NCBI GenBank assembly: GCA_005779345.1 | Contig: SXJQ01000203.1 | Coordinates: 1-15,192 of the forward strand | Length of the DNA: 15,192 nt | Reading direction: 5' to 3' | Source of the DNA: Actinomycetota bacterium | GTDB taxonomy: Bacteria; Actinomycetota; Acidimicrobiia; IMCC26256; PALSA-610 | Shown: one piece after another, positions 12,274 through 15,192 of the stretch | Numbering within the stretch: the stretch's first letter is position 1 | Layout of the letters: the number at the start of each line of letters is the position of its first letter | Translations under genes and position numbers: made by a program | Notes under the pieces: model-generated | Databases searched by the model: none | What the model saw: only the letters and a program-made list of their open reading frames with translations | Told to the model about the DNA's origin: nothing

Positions 12274-14204
12274 ACGAGGAGTTCGACGGCTCGTGCGCCG
12301 CTCGACGGGCGGCTGCCGAAGTTCCGCGCGGTGCCGAACGGGAACACCAGCCCGTCGTTCGTCAGCACGTAGTAACCGCGGCCGGTCGCGATCGCGCGGA
12401 TGCGCGTCCCGCTGCGCGCTCGGGCGGACCCCGCCGACTCGAGGCCCCCGTAGGTCGGCGCGCCGTACCCGGCGATCGCACCGTTGCTGCGCACCGCCCA
12501 GAGTCCGCGGCCGTTGCCCGACAGCGCGAGCGACACCGCGCCCGAGCCGACGGTCGTGCGCCGCGTCACCGCCCGCAGCCGCGCGTCGCCGAACGCGTAC
12601 GCCGTGCCGTCGCCGGCGAGCAACCAGTAGCCCCGGCCCGACGGGCTCATCGCGAGGTCGCGAATCGCCGTGTTCGCAGAACCGAAGTCGACCGCGTCGC
12701 CGAACGGATGCACCCCGCCGTCGCCGGTGGCGACGAGGTACCCGCGGCCGGTCGGGCTCGACGCCATGGCCACGACGGGCGCGGCCAGGCGTTGTGCGGA
12801 GAGACCGCCGCGGTAGCGAGCGTCGCCGAACGAGAACACCGCTCCGCTCGCGGTGACGAGCCAGTACCCCTTGCCACTCGGCGTGCGGGCCGCGCCGACG
12901 ACCGGCGACGCGGGCGGGTACGCGGTGAGGTCGCCATAGTGGCGAGCGCCCCCGTACGTGCGGACGCGACCGTCGCTCGTCACCACCGCGTAACCGAGGC
13001 CTTCGCGACCACCGGGCGGTGTCAGTGGGATCGCCGCGGCATGGACGGGGTCGATGATCCCCCAGCCGTACTCGGCGTCACGACCGGTCGGGCCGAGATC
13101 GTCGGCCGTCATCTCGATCCGTTGGCGCACCTTCGCCGCGGTGAAGGTCGGGTTCGCGGCGACCACGAGCGCGGCCACGGCGGCGACGTGCGGCGTCGCC
13201 ATCGACGTTCCGCTCGCCCAGGCGTAGGCCGTGTCGCTGCTCGACCACGACGACACGATGCTGTCACCCGGCGCGACGACGTCGACGTAGCTGCCGTAGT
13301 TGGAGAAGCCCGCGCGCTGCCGACTGCTGTTCACGGCTCCGACCGCGATCGGCTCCTCGAACGCAGCGGGATACAGCGGCGCGTTCCCGCTGTCGCCGGA
13401 GTTGCCGGCCGCCGCGACGACGACGACACCCTTGCCCTGCGCATACCGAATCGCGGTACGGGTGCCCTCCGATGGGACGCCGCCGCCGAGCGAGAGGTTC
13501 ACCACCCGCGCGCCGTGATCGGCGGCCCAGATGATGCCCTCGGCGACGTCGGACGAATAGCCCGAGCCGTTCGCGTCGAGCACGCGTACCGGCAGGATGC
13601 GCGCCGTCGGCGCGCCCCCCACGGTGCCCTTGCCGTTCGCCCGCGCGGCGACGATGCCGGCGACGTGGGTGCCGTGCCCGTTCTGGTCGTTGCTGCCGTC
13701 GCCGCTCCCGGTGACCAGATCGATCCCGGGCAGGACCGCGCCGGCGAGATCCTGGTGCGTCTTGCGGACCCCGGAGTCGACGACGGCGACGATCACGTTG
13801 GCGCCCTTGGTGATGCTCCACGCGGCGCGGAACGAGGTCGACGCCGGCGCGAGCGCCCACTGGTCGCCCTCGAGCGGGTCGCCGACCGACTGGACACGGG
13901 CGTCGACCTCGACCGCGACGGCGCCGCGGCCGTAGGCGGCCTTGGCAATGCCGTCGGCCTCGCGCGCCGACGCGGCGTCGTAACGGATCACCTCGAGGCG
14001 GTCGCCGACCCGTTCGACCGCGAACAACCGGACCGGCGCATCCGCGTCGGCTCCCGGCGTCGTACTCGCGCCCGAACCCGAGGTCGGGCCGAGCAGGCCC
14101 GCGCCCGCGAGTCCGATCACGACGCTGCCGACCACGCCGCGCGCGAGCCGGTGTCTGAATTGACCGGAAAACGTGGTATTTGAAGGCCGATTTCCCCGCA
14201 CCAT
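12267..14204 (-). CDS. Secreted subtilisin-like serine protease (S8) with C-terminal six-repeat propeller
   Basis: A 645-residue exported protease. Residues 1-45 carry a basic region and hydrophobic stretch (VVGSVVIGLAGAGLLGP) consistent with a signal peptide. About 55-125 looks like an inhibitor/propeptide region. The catalytic domain (about 130-390) has D143 (VVDSGV), H177 (NGHGTHVAG), oxyanion N268 (AAGNSG) and S334 (GTSMATPHV), so the triad is intact. From about 400, six repeats of 37-43 residues follow the pattern GYWLV..DG.V..FGDA...G, suggesting a beta-propeller for binding cell wall or polymer. Such repeats are frequent in Acidimicrobiia surface proteins. ATG 14204 is the furthest sensible start (GTG 14201 is next to it); no clear Shine-Dalgarno is visible. 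The gene is minus-strand, downstream of the YhhN pair, and convergent with the phosphatase gene. Confidence 0.93.
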   Translation of the reverse strand: MVRGNRPSNTTFSGQFRHRLARGVVGSVVIGLAGAGLLGPTSGSGASTTPGADADAPVRLFAVERVGDRLEVIRYDAASAREADGIAKAAYGRGAVAVEVDARVQSVGDPLEGDQWALAPASTSFRAAWSITKGANVIVAVVDSGVRKTHQDLAGAVLPGIDLVTGSGDGSNDQNGHGTHVAGIVAARANGKGTVGGAPTARILPVRVLDANGSGYSSDVAEGIIWAADHGARVVNLSLGGGVPSEGTRTAIRYAQGKGVVVVAAAGNSGDSGNAPLYPAAFEEPIAVGAVNSSRQRAGFSNYGSYVDVVAPGDSIVSSWSSSDTAYAWASGTSMATPHVAAVAALVVAANPTFTAAKVRQRIEMTADDLGPTGRDAEYGWGIIDPVHAAAIPLTPPGGREGLGYAVVTSDGRVRTYGGARHYGDLTAYPPASPVVGAARTPSGKGYWLVTASGAVFSFGDARYRGGLSAQRLAAPVVAMASSPTGRGYLVATGDGGVHPFGDAVDFGSANTAIRDLAMSPSGRGYWLLAGDGTAYAFGDARLRAVTRRTTVGSGAVSLALSGNGRGLWAVRSNGAIAGYGAPTYGGLESAGSARARSGTRIRAIATGRGYYVLTNDGLVFPFGTARNFGSRPSSGARAVELLVA

Positions 14205-14253
14205 GACGGAGTTTTCGGCGCTCTACGTGGGCGACCTGACCGCAATTCGTGAT

Positions 14254-14276
14254 TTCTGCCACTGACAGTGGCAGAA
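14254..14276. promoter_or_regulatory. Perfect 10-bp inverted repeat upstream of the subtilase gene (operator or hairpin)
   Basis: TTCTGCCACT (14254-14263) and AGTGGCAGAA (14267-14276) are exact reverse complements around GAC. The element lies 50-72 bases upstream of the subtilase ATG and about 57 bases beyond the stop of the 85-residue gene. It may be a regulator-binding site for the protease or a U-less terminator of the preceding pair. No T-run follows on either strand. Confidence 0.55.
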
Positions 14277-14303
14277 GCCACCTCGCGCTTGTCCTCGTAA
14301 CCC

Positions 14304-14329
14304 TGCGCGGAACCCGTGCGCGGAACCCG
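14304..14329. repeat. 13-bp perfect tandem duplication just beyond the 3' end of the 85-residue gene
   Basis: TGCGCGGAACCCG occurs twice with no gap (14304-14316 and 14317-14329), three bases from the minus-strand stop at 14333-14335. Exact identity suggests a recent event. Confidence 0.8.
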
Positions 14330-14332
14330 GGC

Positions 14333-14590
14333 TCAGGCGCCGGGATCCTCGCCGATCTCTCGGAGTGCCGCCGCGAGCGCGACCCGGAGGCGACGCGCGG
14401 TGGTCGGCGCGAGATGCGCGACGAGCCCGGCCCCGGCGCGTCCGGCCTCCTCGACGGTGACCACGACCCGCAACTCCCCGTCGCCGCAGGCCTCGCAGTC
14501 GTCGGTGAGCGCGACCGCCCACGACACCGGGAGCCGCTCGGGGTCGCCGGCGGGGTGGTCGTCGACGCTGTCGTCGATACTGCGCCTCAC
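14333..14590 (-). CDS. Small hypothetical protein with a CxxC motif, coupled to the YhhN gene
   Basis: An 85-residue protein I do not recognise. It is acidic in its first half, with a DDCEACGDGE segment holding two cysteines three apart, followed by a strand-like GELRVVVTVEE and a helix-like, alanine/arginine-rich C terminus (TTARRLRVALAAALREIG). No signal peptide or membrane segment is seen. GTG 14590 overlaps the YhhN stop as GTGA, the usual sign of translational coupling. The frame stays open upstream to 14761, but that part lies inside the YhhN gene and is almost certainly shadow. The cysteines could bind metal or form a disulfide; this is only a suggestion. Confidence 0.6.
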   Translation of the reverse strand: MRRSIDDSVDDHPAGDPERLPVSWAVALTDDCEACGDGELRVVVTVEEAGRAGAGLVAHLAPTTARRLRVALAAALREIGEDPGA

Positions 14591-15192
14591 GTGAGCAGCG
14601 CCCCGACGAGCAGCGCCTGGCCGAGGTGGTACGTGACCATGATCGCGACCGAACTGTGCCGGACCGCTGTCACGAACCGCGTCCAGCCGATGAGCGAATC
14701 GGAGAACGCGAACAGTGCCGCGCCCGCGAACGCGACGGGGCGTCCCGAACCTGTCGCGCACGCGACCATCGCTGAGATGACCGTGATGTAGATCGTCACG
14801 GGGACGGCGAGCGCCGCGTCGTGCTCACGGGCACCGCGCACGATGCGAAGTCCGACCGGGCCGACGACGAGCACCACGGCGCCAGCGCCGAGCGCCACGC
14901 CGAGCGGGTCGAGGTCACCCGCGACAAAGCCCCCGATGTAGGCGAGGTGCCCGAGCAGGAACGCGCCGAGACCGAACACGAACCGATCGCTCGGCAACAT
15001 GAGGAACACGTCGCCGGCGAGCGACAGCACGAGCGCCGCGACGAACCAGGCGCGCATCGCGGTCGACTCCGGTTCGATCGCGACCGCGACCGCGGTCAGC
15101 AGGAGCAGCGTCGCGGGCTTGCAGACGTACTCGAGGCGACGGTCGTCGCGGACGCGCGAAACCCAGTCGCCGACGGCGAAGAGCCCGGTCAA
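14587..15192 (-). CDS. YhhN/TMEM86-family integral membrane protein (lysoplasmalogenase-like), 5'-truncated by the window edge
   Basis: At least 201 residues with about seven hydrophobic segments. It matches YhhN family features: LEYVCKPATLLLL early on, LAGDVFLMLPSDRFVFGLGAFLLGHLAYIGGF in two consecutive helices, and FAFSDSLIGWTRF late. The conserved GD and SDS acidic residues are those tied to hydrolase activity in vertebrate TMEM86 lysoplasmalogenases. In bacteria the substrate is mostly unproven. The frame enters through the right edge, and the first visible codon is a TTG that need not be the start; about ten or more residues are probably missing. The stop overlaps the GTG of the next minus-strand gene. 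Confidence 0.85.
   Translation of the reverse strand: MTGLFAVGDWVSRVRDDRRLEYVCKPATLLLLTAVAVAIEPESTAMRAWFVAALVLSLAGDVFLMLPSDRFVFGLGAFLLGHLAYIGGFVAGDLDPLGVALGAGAVVLVVGPVGLRIVRGAREHDAALAVPVTIYITVISAMVACATGSGRPVAFAGAALFAFSDSLIGWTRFVTAVRHSSVAIMVTYHLGQALLVGALLT

Noticed and set aside
11904..14183. 759-codon plus-strand open frame across the phosphatase and subtilase genes
   Set aside because: Arg-rich shadow product. The phosphatase and subtilase signatures in the other frames are complete.

Overview
This window reads as chromosomal DNA from a high-GC actinobacterium. Base composition is strongly GC-rich, and most promoters look like a TANNNT -10 box just upstream of a start codon. The gene content (DUF222/HNH endonuclease under a LexA-type box, CaiB/BaiF CoA-transferase, subtilase fused to a propeller of Gly-Tyr-Trp repeats) would suit the class Acidimicrobiia. 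That placement is an inference from gene style, not a phylogeny. I see no RNA genes, CRISPR arrays or insertion sequences, and no gene-free stretch over 300 bases.

Layout. The left edge holds the 3' three quarters of a threonine dehydratase with an ACT domain. Next comes a DUF222/HNH endonuclease whose promoter carries a near-perfect actinobacterial SOS box. A small VOC-family protein converges on it. Divergent from the VOC gene runs a plus-strand cluster: a GH172 (DUF2961) enzyme, a GNAT acetyltransferase, a short-chain dehydrogenase, an aldose 1-epimerase-like protein, and a NarL-type sensor histidine kinase. The matching LuxR-type response regulator is encoded convergently. Divergent from the regulator is an 798-residue protein made of two CaiB/BaiF CoA-transferase domains, followed one base later by a small Cys-phosphatase. 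Convergent to these is a secreted subtilase with a six-repeat C-terminal propeller. The right edge, on the minus strand, holds a YhhN-type membrane protein (partial) overlapping a short unknown gene.

How the genes relate. GH172 plus an epimerase suggests sugar handling, and the SDR plus CoA-transferase suggests acyl-CoA or lipid catabolism, but the sequence does not join them into one pathway. The kinase and regulator are very likely partners. The histidine kinase start overlaps the epimerase stop (ATGA), and the YhhN stop overlaps the 85-residue gene's start (GTGA), both implying translational coupling.

The most unusual structure is not a gene. Short tandem duplications sit at gene boundaries throughout the window: 12-bp x3, 23-bp x4, 13-bp x2, 15-bp x3, 18-bp x4 and 13-bp x2. 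The 23-bp array between the GH172 and GNAT genes forms a chain of three 8-codon mini-frames. Each stop overlaps the next GTG start as GTGA, and each is preceded by a small hairpin that pairs a GAGG/GGAGG Shine-Dalgarno-like sequence.
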